From Welwitschia mirabilis (Eukaryota > Gnetophyta > Gnetopsida > Welwitschiales), in assembly GCA_051453625.1 (NCBI GenBank), contig JBOZIK010000001.1, positions 156,246,974-156,310,973 on the forward strand: a stretch of 64,000 nucleotides of DNA, given 5' to 3'. Below are positions 9,461 through 22,700 of the stretch, piece by piece. The notes under the pieces were generated by a model. The model had not been told where the DNA came from, did no database searches, and was given only the letters and a program-made list of their open reading frames with translations. Every line of letters starts with the position of its first letter. Positions within the stretch are counted from its first letter, which is position 1. A program made the position numbers and the translations under genes.

Positions 9461-10900
9461 ATGACCTTAAATGAGATTCAGAATAAGATATATTATTTAG
9501 AATCTAACTTCGATGACACCCAAATACACCCCTTTGTCCTTTGTAAAATATTCACACTAAATGAAATGCCATATTTCAAAAAGTTCACTGGTATAGAAGA
9601 CCCCATTATGCATGTAAGGAACTTCAAATACACATGTCATATGTACAACATGGACCACAACATTGTATGTCATCTGTTTTATCACTTTCTAAAGAGACAA
9701 GCTTTCAAGTGATATCACCACATATCTACTCATTATGTTACAAGTTTAAGATAATTCCTTGAAATGTTTATTCAACATTATTCAATCAACATCTCAAAGA
9801 GGATGATCTTATATACTCTGATAATTATGTGACAATAGTTTAATGAGATTGTACAAGAATATGCATGTCGATGGAGACTCATCACACTACAATTGAAGAC
9901 TATCATCATGGACTTAGACATGACATATTTTTTTGCCAAGTCATGCATGTCATATGTATCAAAGCATTTGAGAATGCAATTTTTCAAAAATTTTAAATAA
10001 GCTATTACCTTAGCCAAGAGTATAGAAGTTGTAGAAGAAGAAAAAGAAGCCATAAAATATGACAACATGTCCCAAAGAAGACCATCCAAAAAGGACAATA
10101 ACACTAAAGGTAGTAACCCAAAAAAGTTATTGTCATTCATTTACCAATTTAACTAACTTACCTATCCTAATCAATGGACAACCTAGTGATGATGCCAATG
10201 GTAACTCAATTTTCTTTTACTCCACAAGCTTTTGCTCCTCAAGTGACTTGTCATTAACCATACTATTCTCCACTATGACAAGTGAAACCTATACTGCCAT
10301 CACAACCTCAATAATAGGCATATGTCCCTTAAAGTCAAGGCCAAAATAGGCCTCAAGATTAAACTTCAATTCCTCAATGCTAAAGGATTTTCACAAAACT
10401 AAATATCCTAATGAAAAAAATCCTCCCAACATTATTAAAAAAGTGGATAATCTAATTACCTCCTACAAAGGGACCTTAAGGTACCTAAATCAAGAGGATA
10501 TGATGAATTAAAATACTATGAGGACCACTGAGTAAGAGGACATTATACCAAAAACTATTTTAACCTAAAGCACATTGTCCAAGACATCATCGAAAGTAAA
10601 AAGAATATAAAATTTGATACTATCTTAGCTATCGTAAATGAACAATTAGATATTTATAAGAATCCATTTCCCACTCAACTTTCTACATTACAATTACTAT
10701 AAAATGTAGCATTTCAAAACAATAACAATCCCTTTCCAATCCTAGTAATTTAAGATCAACTTAAAAAGCTACAAGAATAAGTCATTCAAGAGAACAAGGA
10801 AAAATTAGAGGCAATGGTTTGAGTAGAATATTCTCAAACTTGTCTTATCCCTCGATCACATGCACCAACATAGCTGCTTCTCTCTAAAGTAGAGGAATGT
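9461..10900 (+). pseudogene. Gypsy-1 gag
   Basis: The ATG at 9461 opens an 83-codon stretch containing KKFTGIEDPIMHVRNFKY and YNMDHNIVCHLFYHFLK, the core of the plant Tat gag domain. The same frame continues past a TGA and other stops as MFIQHYSINISK, then FAKSCMSYV, then a knuckle-like DELKYYEDH and GHYTKNYFNLKHI near 10500-10580. In the last motif the expected Cys residues are Tyr or absent. Many stops look like CAA or CGA changed to TAA or TGA. Gypsy-2 at 32660-34200 is its homologue. Confidence 0.8.
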
Positions 10901-11124
10901 ATCATTATTTAACCTTATTAATTGAGAGCTCTAAGCCTCATAGACTCACATTCAAAAGGATATGCAAGGAATGTTTAAACTTAAAATTGCCTCCTGATTA
11001 AAATCAACCAACCATGTTCAAAAGAGTAAAGAAGATGAGAAAGTAGTCTAGTTCTCACACCATGGGATTTCTACAACCCCCAAGAGGATAGTAACTAAAT
11101 CAACTTAAATATCTATAAACATCA

Positions 11125-11680
11125 ATCCTAGAAAAGTGAGTAGATCCTTTATTGATTATGAGGCTGAATTAAATGAAATAAGTTCATCATGTCTTAAGAA
11201 GCTCAAAATAGACCATCTCTTAAATATGAAGAAAAGTGTGACGATTAGAGGATTCAATGACCACAAAGACAAATCAAGAGAAATAGTCACTTCAAGTGTT
11301 AAAGTGGCTTAAAAGGTCAATGATATTAAATTCCATGTAATAAATAATGTAGCAACATTTAATTTATTATTAGAATGTCCTTGAATAATAGACATGAGAA
11401 CAATTATATCTCTATCCCATCAAAAGATAAAAATTATTAGGTCTAAAATTTTAGTACCATTAGAATGAAATCATACTGTGGCAAATGTGAAGGCTCCATT
11501 CATGTCATGTTCTCCACCACCACTTCCTGCACTGAAGAAGATGACTATCCCTTTCTTATATCTAAACATAATTTAGTGAACCCTCATAAGATAAAGGCCT
11601 CACTAATTTTTCAAACCCAGATCTTAGATGCAAGGTGGATTCCATTTCTCCCAGATGACTTTTTAACTAGCTCATGATTC
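11125..11680 (+). pseudogene. Gypsy-1 aspartic protease region
   Basis: The reading FIDYEAELNEISSSCLKKL fits the retropepsin active-site region. Compared with the D-x-G-A pattern, Asp is kept but Gly is Glu. VTIRGFNDHKDKSREI follows, nearly the same as Gypsy-2 34530-34590. The short ORF 11465-11677 (ending PFLPDDFLTSS) is the tail shared with Gypsy-2 (FLPDDFPSVHN). Confidence 0.75.
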
Positions 11681-12339
11681 AAAATTTAAAAAAGAAAAAA
11701 TAACCCTCTATTTTAAAAAAATGCAACATAAAAACACCAAAACATATGGACATCTGAATATACAAAATAAAATAAAATAATGAAAAAAAGAAAAAAAACA
11801 AAAAAGAAATAAGAAAAAAAGAAAAAATTGAAAAAGAAAATTAAAAAAAGAACAAAAATAAAGCATAAAAAAAGGTGTATAAGCTTACTCACCTAGTCAA
11901 AGCAAAAAAGGACAAAAAGTACTTCACATAAAATGAGTTCATGCAACCAAGCAAAGTCTTGATAGCTAATAAAAAGCCTTAGCTTATCACACTACTTATG
12001 AGCACTCTTAAAGCATAGTGTTCCAAATTTTTTTCAAAAAAAAAAAAGGTTAAAAAGAGAAAAGTCTATTTTAGAAATATTCATGGTTTTGTTTTCCTCG
12101 CTTTTTTGATAAAAATATCTTAAGATATTTTTTAGTGTTTTCTTTTGGTTTGACCCTTATTGTTAGTTCTTACATCAATCCCTTGACTTGTAGGACATTG
12201 TAATGAGGAGTTGGTTGAACATGCCCTTACATTTCACTCTTAATAATTAGCTTATCAAAAGATATGTCAATTTGAACCTTATCTATTTTAATTATAGTAA
12301 TCCCCTAGGAATAACTTCTATCTTCTCAAATCAAGAGTA
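11681..12339 (+). repeat. A-rich spacer between protease and reverse transcriptase
   Basis: 11690-11880 is almost pure A with scattered G and C (AAATAAAATAAAATAATG and similar). The rest is non-coding and AT-rich, with T-rich stretches near 12080-12180. Gypsy-2 has a shorter T-rich, non-coding spacer at the same place (about 34990-35160). Some Tat elements (Ogre) have an intron between protease and reverse transcriptase, so this could be an intron relic, but I see no clear splice-site pair. Confidence 0.45.
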
Positions 12340-13340
12340 AATAAGTGAAAACACTAAGGCATATGAAATGATGAAGTCAAAAAAGATAAAGTCACCTTTG
12401 GTGAAGCAACAAAATGTTGCAACATATGACTTCTTAGTGGACCTTATTAATCAAGAGAAATATCTTAAGATCAATGAATAACTATCACAATAGACTAAAT
12501 CTGAGCTAAAAAATGTGTTGTCTTTCAATAGAGACATCTTTGCTAACATTATAAAGATATGATGAGAATCAATAAATTAATAGTCATGTATAACATCACT
12601 CTAAAGCCAAAATCAATCCTAGTGAGATAGAAGTTTAGAAAGCTCAACCCTCATCTTACATTAATGATGAAATAATACCCAAAATGTCTTTTCTTTTCTA
12701 GTTTTATTTGATAAATAGACTATTCAGATTGGTTATTACCCATGATGATCATTCCAAATAAGAATGACTAGATCAGGAATTGCATTAATTATCATAACCT
12801 AAACAAGGTTACTTTAAAGGATGACTATTCTAGAAATTGACACCCTAGTGGAAAATACTACTAGTTATGATCTTTTATCATTCATAAATAGCTACTTGAG
12901 TTATAATTAGATATCTATCAATCTAGCAAATTAGCATAAAACAAGTTTTATAGTGCCATGAGGTCTATTCTATTTCATCATGATGCATTTTAGATTAAAG
13001 AATACTAATGCAATATACGAGCATGCAATGACACATATCTTTCATAACATGATCCATTAAAATATAAAACACTACATGGATGATGTTATGGTTAAGTCAA
13101 AGATAGTTATCAATCATCCTAATGATATAAACCAAACTATTTACACAAGAAAATGATATAATCTAGGCCTAAGCCCAGAGAAATGTGTATTTAGTGTACC
13201 ATCAAGAAAACTCCTAGGCTTTATGATATAAAAAAGAGACATAGAAATTGATGCATAAAAGATCAAGATAGTCACAGACATGCTGCCACCATGGAATCTA
13301 AAAGAACTGCAAAGTCTATAAGGTAGGCTTCAAGAAATAT
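12340..13340 (+). pseudogene. Gypsy-1 reverse transcriptase
   Basis: Reverse transcriptase sequence is readable across stops and shifts. The catalytic motif is intact as YMDDV at 13073-13087, followed by MVKS. Downstream are the thumb region and CRSFMHLLKNDNKFE (about 13350-13400), as in Ty3/Gypsy pol. The Gypsy-2 counterpart at 35280-36260 aligns in order. At least a dozen stops prevent translation. Confidence 0.8.
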
Positions 13341-13399
13341 GTCAGTTTAGATCAATGTAGGTCATTCATGCACTTACTTAAGAATGATAACAAGTTCGA

Positions 13400-14460
13400 A
13401 TAAGATAAGAATTACCAAAAGGCTTTCAATAGGATTAAAGAGTATTTAACATCTACTCCTGTGCTAAGTTTACCTTAGCCAAATCAGCCATTTCATCTTT
13501 ACCTTGCCTATACCTCATCATTAGTTAGTAAGATGATCTTTCAAAGAGATAACATTTATTGAGATCATCCAATCTATTACATCAATAAGGTACTACACCA
13601 TTATGGAAAAAAATTATATTGATGTGGAAAAGTCATGTTTGAGTTTAGTATTTTCTTTGTAAAATTTTCATCATTACGTGATGATAAACCAAAAAATTAT
13701 AATTAATAATCAGAACCTACTTAAACATATACTTGAATACTCTATTGGTAATACACGATTGACCAAATGGGCATTAATCCTTACCATGTTTAACTTAGAA
13801 TTTTAATCATAAAAATCAATCAAAGAAAAGTATATAGCTAAGTAAATGGTAGATCTCATAGTCAAAACTAAAGGTAAAACTTCTTGTAAGCTTGAACAAT
13901 TACCTGATGAGGTAAAAGTAGCTTGCCATTTTTTTAAGCTAAATTTCCATTACATAAACAACACTGGATATGAAGCTTTAGCAAGAGGAATCATGCTAGA
14001 CATTCAAATAGTTTTTAACAAATTATGCATTTTTAGTGACTCCCAATGAGTTATTAATTAAGTCTTAAGAAAGTATGAAGGTAAATTGTGAATTCTAGGT
14101 GCATATCTTCGAAAAGTAAATAAGCTTCTTACATCATTTAAGTTATGTGAAATTCTAGCCATCCACAGAAATGAAAACCAATTCATAGTTTACCTTGTAA
14201 ACTTCATGCAAATTTGTTTCAAAGATCCATCTCATAAAGATTACATCACATGTGTGGATGTTAGTCAAAATTTGCTTGATGAATACCTAATGGAAACTTA
14301 ACTAGAGCTATCATGTGATGAGGTAAGTTAATGGATAAAAGATCCCAAAATATATGATAAGTGGTATGACACTTTCATGAATTACCTTGCTAACCAAAAG
14401 CTACCTAAAAATCTCTTATTACCATAAAAGTGAAATTTAGGGACCATGCAATGTGCTTGA
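13400..14460 (+). pseudogene. Gypsy-1 RNase H plus second (archaeal-type) RNase H
   Basis: The first RNase H follows RT: PFHLYLAYTSSLVSKMIFQ near 13480, then the connection to about 13860. The second begins near 13880: NNTGYEALARGIMLDIQIVF and CIFSDSQ (to 14049) match the N-x-A-E-Y-E-A-L and F-G-D-S-Q motifs of the extra RNase H of plant Tat elements. The text continues in the same frame as YLRKVNKLLTSF. Two consecutive RNase H domains before integrase support the lineage call. Confidence 0.75.
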
Positions 14461-14539
14461 CCCTAATTTAAGATCAATTACAGAAAAAGTCAAATAAAGG
14501 TATCTTATTGAGATGTTTAAAGTTAAGCAAAGCTTCTCA

Positions 14540-15560
14540 TGTCTTAAAAGAGACATGTGCTAGACTACATGGGCCCCACCAGAGGTAAAATCATTATTGG
14601 ATCATGTGATAAGGTCTTGTTATTTCTGGAAAATAATGAGTAATGACTATTTCAAGATGATGAGAAGATGTCACACTTATTAGACCTTTTTCACCAAGAA
14701 TACATAAATTGCCTACTAAAATCTTTCCTTCTAATCCAATTTGGGTTTTCAAAAAGTGGGACATGGATTTTTAATTAGTTCTATTATGCCCATCTCATCG
14801 GGATAACATGCATTCATCCTTATCATGATAGAACATTTTTTCAAATGGATTGAAGTATTTCCATTATGGAAAAAAACATCAAACAAAATCCAAAACTTCA
14901 TCCTCAATCACATCACTACTAGATTTACATACCCTATGTCATTGTCACTAATAATGATCCATAGTTTAGGTCATTAGAATTAAGGAATCTTTTAAGCAGA
15001 TTTTGGATAAAACACTTATTTTTAACACTGTGTTATCCTCAAGAAAATGGACAAGCCAAGACAACTAATAAACTCACAATTAGTTACTTTAAGAAGTTGT
15101 TACAAAGAAATAAAATGTCATGGCATGAGAAATTATAGTGAAAACTCATATAGGAACAACCCTATTTCAACTAGTCTATGGTACTAAAGTGATTTTGCCT
15201 ATCCAAATTCAGATTCCCATACTAAAAACACTAGTTAAATATCTAGAATTATCTAATACAAAAAAGGAAATGTAGCTTGCACAACTTAAAACTTTAGATG
15301 AAAAAGGGGTAAAAGCCTTATAACAGAGTCAACTCTACTATAAGCAGATCAGTAATGCATACAATAAGCATGTAAATATAAGGTCTTATAATATAAGTAA
15401 TCTAGCATTGAAAGTAAACATATTTGAAGACACCTCAAAGTTTTTTCCAAATTTGTTAGAATCATTTATTATCTCACAAATATTCGATAAGGAAATGTAT
15501 AAACTAAAGAGTTTAAATGGAGTTAAAGAAAGAAAACCAATAAATTCCCTATATCTTTGA
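14540..15560 (+). pseudogene. Gypsy-1 integrase, two catalytic acids lost
   Basis: Readable parts are the zinc-binding region (near 14590-14700), W-D-M-D-F with the first Asp kept (about 14757-14771), and T-N-N-D-P (14947-14961) where T-D-N-G-P is expected, so the second Asp is Asn at 14950-14952. G-Q-A-K-T-T-N-K replaces G-Q-A-E, so the catalytic Glu is Lys at 15058-15060. The C-terminal domain continues to about 15560. Each change is a G-to-A substitution. A frame break separates the first Asp from the rest. Confidence 0.8.
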
Positions 15561-18230
15561 CCTTATTGTCACTAAAATAAAGTTTAAAATATAAAACATT
15601 TTATTTCATGCTGTAATTTAATCGTTTCTGCATTTTTATTAGCTAGTTTACATGCTTTACCATTGTATTTATGTTCTTGATGAAATATCTCATGTATATA
15701 CATATTAGTTTTTGTATAGAATAACATTAACCTTTTTTACACGTCACACGGATTTCATGTTATAGTTTCTATATTTGGGTTTTATAGACTATGATCAAAT
15801 ACATTTGATAGATCCTAGAAGGTATGTGCACTACTAACCTTCATGCACAGCATGAATGAGGCTGTGTACTAGGCCCATATAATAGGCGTTACTTCATCTC
15901 CTATCATCATAATGTTTTTGTGATTGACATTTCACTTCATGAGGCTCTATCTATGGAAGATGACAGCATATACTACGTCGACCCATGCTATGATATACTT
16001 GATCCTTTTCCTACTATAATTCATAACCTCATATGAATCTTCTCATTTTATGTACTTATATATTACCATCATCGTCTCACCAGACATTAGTAGGTACATC
16101 TCCCTTCTACCATGCATCTTATCACATCCTTCATCCATTGTCATTACCTCATTTACTCTATTTCATTCATATCCACTATGTTATATCAGTAGCCATATTC
16201 ATGTTACATTTCCCATGGCTTTTACTTTCATCTTATTTTCACCAAAAAGAAAGTAAAAAACAAAAAAAAGAAGAGAAAAGAGGGGAGGGAAGGGGGGTGG
16301 AAGAGGGTGGGGGGAAGGGGGAGAGAGAGAAAAAGAGAATAAAAAACAATTAAAATAAAAAAACAATGACACATGCTTGCATCTTATCTAGAATTGAAGA
16401 CTTGCTAGTAATCATAGCATGTCATATGCCTACCATGTTCATCATTTAGTTTTTATCAATTACTTACATTTTCCATGTCTTCGTAGGCTAATCTTATTTT
16501 ACCTTACTATTAACCATCACCTTTTATTCATCTACTTTGTTTTATTGTATAACATTTGGATACATCTTTTTAATGAGTTAACGTTTAAGTGGCTAAGTCT
16601 TTGTCCTATAGAGAAGTGTGTTTTGAATGACTTTATTGAGATTCTTAATTTAAATGCCAAGAAAAAATTAGGATCAATGAATAATAGTTAAGACTACGTC
16701 AATGATTACTAATATGCTTTCAACATAATAGAAGTGATTAAGTAGGAAGATCATCTTGATTGATAGATTCATCCTCCCATCGTCTTTACTAAAGGAATTA
16801 TTAGCATGGTTTCTTGATTAGAATCATTTTTTTATTTGATTGTCTATTCATTTGATCTTATATTAAATTGCATTTGAGTTTTTATCAAAGTAGTTTTCTA
16901 CCTTTAGGAATTTACACTGATAAGATTGGATTTCACCTGACCTCAAAACATCTCCATTTCTATGGCCTTCAATTTCTTACATTATTTTATCTTAGTATCA
17001 ATTATATTAAGTTTGATGCTTTCCTTCAGCTGTGAGTCTTACAATTTACCATCTCAATGATCAATCAATGTTTAATTGAAAAATAAAAAAAGGAAATACA
17101 AATTATGATGTTCTATTACAAGTGCATAAGGGCAAATATTCCTAAGAAAGGCCTTCGAGAGTGTGATATAGTAGTTGTAGGAACTCCATCAAGGTGTCCG
17201 TTAGTTATGATCTAGCTTTAACTCACAGATTCTTGCACTCTTGGTAGTTATTGCACTTTCCTCATCATAATGGATGGTGTCCTTTAAACATCCCATTGAC
17301 TTGATTTTTCCATAACTCTAAAGCTACAACTTCATGAGAATTTAGAATACGTTCGTTATTAGATAGTAGATTGAAAAGATATCACTTGTTATTATAGATA
17401 ACGAGTGGATTGAGTTATAGTTAAGACATTATTTCGATACTTTGTGGAATACTCATAGGCATTGTCATAATCATTGCCCTTATCACATGATACTCTATAT
17501 AATGTTTAGCATTAAATCACATAATCATGACATTGAATAATATTTATGACTTATACTAATTGAGTTTGCTAGGTTGGCATTTAGAGGTGTAGAAAGTCCC
17601 TATTTGTCAATTCTTACCTAATCTTTTCTTTGTATTTGTAATTAATTATCTTAAAGTCATTTTTTGAATTTACTCTTACCTACTTCAGATTAATCCCACT
17701 TCTCAGTTAACTTGTTACCTTTTGAAATTCACCCCGTTCCATCTTCTTGTCTTCCCACCTTATGTAATGCCTCGATCATCTATTTTCCCTTGCTATCACC
17801 TTGCATCTTCTTTTCTACATTTATCTCTATCCATCTTTCCTTATTTCTTGCCATGCTACATCATTCACATCATGTTTCCACATCTTTTTCATCCCTCCAT
17901 TGGACATCCCTTTTATTCATTTCATTTATGTTGTCAAAAGGGAATCAAGNNNNNNNNNNNNNNNNNNNNNNNNNNNNNNNNNNNNNNNNNNNNNNNNNNN
18001 NNNNNNNNNNNNNNNNNNNNNNNNNNNNNNNNNNNNNNNNNNNNNNNNNAGAGAGAGAGGAGAAGAAAATTAAAAAAAAAAGAAAAGAAAAGAAAAGAAT
18101 AAAGAAATAAATATATTTAAAAAAAATAAAAGGAGCAAAAAGGAAAAGGAAAGTGATGTAGACATGTGTTCAAATGTTTTTTTTGATATAAGGATTTCTT
18201 TCATTCATTCCATATTAAAAAGGATGCATT
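15561..18230 (+). other. Gypsy-1 non-coding 3' region with polypurine and G-rich tracts; gap 17950-18049
   Basis: No homology to gag or pol. It holds a pyrimidine-rich block (16033-16240) followed by a purine block with many G runs (16250-16350), and a similar pyrimidine-to-purine switch at 17712-18160 that contains a 100-base gap. The last purine-rich stretch (about 18128-18153) may be or contain the polypurine tract. The short ORFs here are products of this base bias and I do not call them genes. Confidence 0.55.
16282..16321 (+). other. Putative G-quadruplex-forming tract
   Basis: Six runs of three to six G separated by one to six bases on the plus strand, inside otherwise AT-rich DNA. 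The pattern meets the usual G3+ N1-7 rule several times over. Confidence 0.6.
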
Positions 18231-19872
18231 TGTGCTACTCAAAATAAGTGGCATTCAAGAAATAATGATTGTAGTACCTATCGAAAAAAAAAAGAGGCCA
18301 AAAAAAAAAATCAGAAAACAAAGTAAATTGAGAAGATCACATAGAGGAAGTGTGGGAAAAATAAAAAATCGCATAGGCAGAGCATGGGGAAAAAAAGGAA
18401 GAAGTGATTAAGTAAGTAAAAAGGCATAGTATGGCTAAATCACAAGAAAAATAATGGATTGACTAGCTTAGCAAAGATAAAATACAAACACAGGTAAAGA
18501 ATGTTAGCGACAACACCAAAATCAAAGCTAGTGTAATAGCAAACAATAAGAATGATGAGTTTAGAGAAAAATATGTGAAGATATCACCATTACACTTTAA
18601 CTATTATGAGACTCATATATTTACTTTCTAAAAGAAGTGATTCTATAGGAAGCCAAGATCTTTGTCACTAGAATCTTGAGTTCTTAGCTCTCCAAGAAAT
18701 TAGAACTTGCTTATCCTCTTCATCCTATGAAAGAAGTTAATCATGTATTATTGTATCCCTCATACATAAGTATTCCTCATTGGAAAACCTATTTTTACAT
18801 TAATGTTGTATGAGGAGTACTAAAAAGAAAATGTAGGTAGAGTAGAAGTGAGATGCATTCATAGCTGGAGGAGACTACTTAGGTATACAAAATGTGAACC
18901 TCAAGTAAAATTCTTTGATAAGATTAACTTTCTTTTAGACTTTTGCTTTGTCGATAATATACATGTAAAAGAAAATTACAAACCTAATCTAAGGATTCAT
19001 TATCATTTTTTTGCCTTTTCTATTATTGTCATTGTTGTTTGATTAATAAGCCCCTACGGTAATTATTTTATTTAATAAACTAGTGATCTAATTTTTGTGA
19101 AGGAACTATAAAGTAGGGGATTTTTGGTTTTCATTCTTTCGATGTTGATTTTCATCGCCTTTACATATTTTTATTACGTATCTAATTCTATAAATTGCAT
19201 GGTTTTGTGAAATAATTTTTTTTAATATAATTTTATTTACAATCACGTTTCAAGTTCTAGAGATTTCAACTTGTAGATTGCCTTGGAGTTATATAAATAA
19301 TAAAACAATATTACAATTAAAATTTGTTTAGTAAGTAATCATTAGAGTTTACATAAAATATAGGTTATGATACTTCTTATTAAAGTTTTATATTTATAAA
19401 TATTTTTCTTCAACATAAGTGAAATAACTGGGTAGTAGTTTAAAACATTACATTATCCAAGCCAAAAGACATAACATTTAAAAAAAATCTCATAAATAGT
19501 TTGGCACCAAAAGGAGGGCATTAAAATATAGTATTTAACAACATCGTTACATTAAACCTATTCAAACTTAGTTAAAAATGGTTAATACCAACTCATCCAA
19601 ATACTCAAATTAAATTAAAGAAAAACCGTCAAATAGTCAAACTTAGTCAACAATGTCACAAAGTCAATATCAAGTTTTCAAACTTAGTCAAAGTCAATTA
19701 AAAAAAAGGTCAAATTTAGTCGATCTCTATCAAACAATTGAACTTAGTTAACTATAGTCAAATTTAGTTAAATCCCACTGTTAAAATGTTATTAAACCAA
19801 CTAAATCATTCATTATTACATGAAATTAGAACTAATCCATCATTTACAGGAGAAACAAAAAATGTCATGACA
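18231..19872 (+). repeat. Gypsy-1 3' LTR (about 1642 bp)
   Basis: Matches the two parts of the 5' LTR in order. TGTGCTACTC aligns with TGTGCCACCC at 3036, and the end ATGTCATGACA aligns with ATCTCATAAACA at 8906. It contains the embedded PBS-like copy at 19484-19519. It lacks the Copia-1 insertion, so it shows the pre-insertion sequence at about 18551-18571. The left boundary is uncertain because no strong polypurine tract touches it. Confidence 0.75.
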
Positions 19873-22700
19873 TAGTCCATGACAAGAATTGTAACTACTA
19901 TTAAGGTATTTTCTTAGGAAGGATTTAGATATTTGAAAGTGCCATTTTGAAGTTATAGGATTTTCATGGGTGGAATTTAAAGATTTAACTATGCTAGCAA
20001 GTGATGGATGTGGAAAGTGATGGGTGTGGCTATGATGTGTTATTTACATGGCCTCCCTTCTAGTTTGAATAACCAAATGGTGTGTGCTTGATTTGTGATT
20101 GAGAATAACTAGACTTCCATCCTTCTTATGCTCATAATTCTTAGTTATAACAACACGATTAAGAGCATGTAACACAATATTAGAATTAAAATTCAACATG
20201 GCCTCATGTTTGTTTAACCACTTTTTATATTCCTAGGGCCCAATAAGACCTAAGGATATTGTGATGTACATTCATCCATAGCTTTGGGAGTTATTTCCAA
20301 TGATATACACAATGTACTTTTTTAATCATTACATAAATAAGCTTATTTTGAATTTTCTCTACTGGACTCTTCATTTCTTTGTTTTCAACATAGATATATC
20401 TGGGTTATCCCTAGATCTCATCAAGGTTATTGAATGAAACTAATTATTCGATCAAGTTAATTTTCAGACTAACTTTATCATAATTCAAATAACTGGGGTT
20501 GAGCTTACTTCTTGGATGCTTCCTGTCTTTATTTTATCTTATCTTTGCATGCTGGAGGTGATTTGGCAATAGCTCAATGTCAGAAGAAAATTCACTTTAA
20601 TTAAGAAGATGATGTCACTATCCTAGTCCATTTACATGGTATAATGGAGAAATTCTACATTTCCACTTTTTATTCATCATTCCTTCACTTAATTATCCTT
20701 TTGTCCTTTTATTTATCCTCCTATTTAAAATTATTTTCCATTATTAAAACTTAGCCTACCCTCTTTAACACTTTATTTCTCCCTTAGAAAATATATGATA
20801 CCCTCATAACCTTCCATTTCCTTTACTTAGTTCCACATAAACCGTCCCCAAAATTTCATACATGTTTTTAAAGATTATATGTATTTTTCCTATTTGTAAT
20901 GTCTACCTCATTCCTTCATGTTTGCCACTCATGTATTCTTTACAATAATAATGTTTATCAGCATTCTACTTCATGGATCACTTAATATCATAACTCAATG
21001 ATGTGGAAGTTTTGACAATTTTCATTGGCTTTCTTGGTTTGTCAGTGGCCATGCTTAAGTGAGTGTAATAGGTTGAGCTCATCATGACCATAAGGTATTC
21101 ACTATGCCAGAGCTACAAATCATCAATATTGTCACTGTAGTAAGTTTAGATATAATGAAGCAGTATGCCATCAGTGGTAGCAATTATTCCATCGTTTCTC
21201 ATGGATGTATTATGTTTAATACCCCTAGCATGTCACTCAGCATGGAAACATTGAGGACTTTTCCTACCATGCAAAACAAAGCTAATACATCACTGATTTT
21301 CAAGGCACTCTTTGGACTCAATAAATGAATATAATTATCTCCTCATATTTTTTGTGGTCTCTCCTATATTGATACCACTACTTCACTAATCATACTCTTT
21401 ATTTTCTCTTTATCCACGTTTATCTTACTTTTTTCTATTTATCTTGCATTACGGTTTCTTAGAAATGATAAGGACCACAAAAAATGAGTGAGATTTCAGA
21501 TGCAATAAGAGATGTAATAGAAGAATATTTATATTATTATTTTAAAAATTATCTAATCAATCTAATTCTGCTATCAAGTTTTTAATAGATCAAAAAAGCA
21601 TAGTAATGTCAGCATCATGTTCAGTAAGCATGCATTTTACCCTCATTAATGTTTTTATAATCCAATTCATGAGTTTTTCGAGTGGAAGAACATTCATATC
21701 TACAAAAAGGGCCACAATAGATTTAATCCATTTGAATATTTTATCATCTTTCATGATTTTAAGGAGATCTTTTAGAATTGCATTTTTACAATCTACGATA
21801 GTCAACAAAGAATTAATTAGAGTAATAGGAAAATGCTTGGAATAAATAAAGGGAACGTCTTAGAGAAGAGCACAACAAAAATAGGGGAGCAAGTTAAGTA
21901 AAAGGTAAAAGTAAAAAGGATGAAATTAGAGACATGGACTATGGCATTGTCAATAATGTAAAAGATTTCAAGGAATTGAATAATGTTTTAAATTCATTAT
22001 CTGTAAACCAGGGCAATGATGCTGAGATCTCTACCCCAAAATTGAGTCTAGCATCAACATTCCCACTATTTGAAGTGAAAACAAATGTCGAACAAGCACT
22101 GGGTCTAGACTTAACAGAAAATATTCTTAATGAACTTTAGATGTTGTGGCTAGAATGCATGAGGATTTAAAGAATTCCTTAATTGATGAATGCTAAAAGA
22201 AAAGTGAATTTTCCAAGTCAAGTGATGTTTTTAAAAAGAGAAATTTATAGGGTATTCCTAGAAAAATAGAAGATAAAACATCTTAATTTTATATTGTTAA
22301 AGAACAACAAATTGAAACTTCAAATGATAATAATGCTTCAAAGAAAATCACCTTGTATGAGAGGAAGAATGGTTATATGATCATTTTAGACAAAGAAAAT
22401 GTATCTAACGTCATAGAGGGGAGACAATGTCAAAAACGGAAAAAAAAAAGGTAGAGACAGAGCATCGAAATAATAAGAAATATATTTGTCTTCAAGAATC
22501 TAGAACTTTGTGTAAAGGAATCACATCCTCTTATTACAACATTTATTTCCATTAATTTTTGTAGGCATAGCTCTTTAAAATGAAACTCAAAAGCATTAGC
22601 AATAGTTACAACCACCATAGGTGGAATTGATTGTGTTGGAACTATCTTATATTCCATTTTAATAAGATTTATCTCTACTAAAGAGACAAACTAGTTCAAT
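19873..22700. other. Unassigned sequence between Gypsy-1 and Gypsy-2
   Basis: No recognisable domain. Open stretches at 21104-21328 and 21934-22140 have somewhat protein-like composition, but I know no family for them. The rest is AT-rich. Confidence 0.4.
21934..22140 (+). pseudogene. Unassigned coding-like ORF, 68 aa
   Basis: Begins MDYGIVNNVKDFKELNN and ends LDLTENILNEL before TAG. Composition is balanced and helix-like. No motif is recognised. The same frame is broken soon after. It may be a fragment of an unidentified transposon protein or host gene, or chance. Confidence 0.25.

Larger units (their letters stand above)
3036..19872 (+). mobile_element. Gypsy-1: Tat-like Ty3/Gypsy retrotransposon, decayed, interrupted by Copia-1
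   Basis: Order on the plus strand: 5' LTR (split), PBS, leader, gag, protease, A-rich spacer, reverse transcriptase, RNase H, a second archaeal-type RNase H, integrase, a 2.7 kb non-coding 3' region, 3' LTR. The dual RNase H upstream of integrase is the known mark of the plant Tat lineage. The LTR pair was found by comparing 3036-3359 plus 7575-8906 with 18231-19872. The flanking pentamers TAGTT (3031-3035) and TAGTC (19873-19877) are a possible target-site duplication with one C/T change. The outer boundaries may be off by tens of bases. All reading frames are broken. Confidence 0.8.

Noticed and set aside
9778-10140. 120-codon minus-strand ORF
   Set aside because: Antisense to the Gypsy-1 gag domain.
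16033-16353. 106-codon ORF ending in a basic Lys/Glu/Gly-rich tail
   Set aside because: The tail is the translation of a polypurine tract and the start is a pyrimidine-rich block. No gene signal.
17712-18110. Three overlapping plus-strand ORFs of 90-132 codons
   Set aside because: They span the 100-base gap and otherwise encode low-complexity pyrimidine- and purine-rich sequence.
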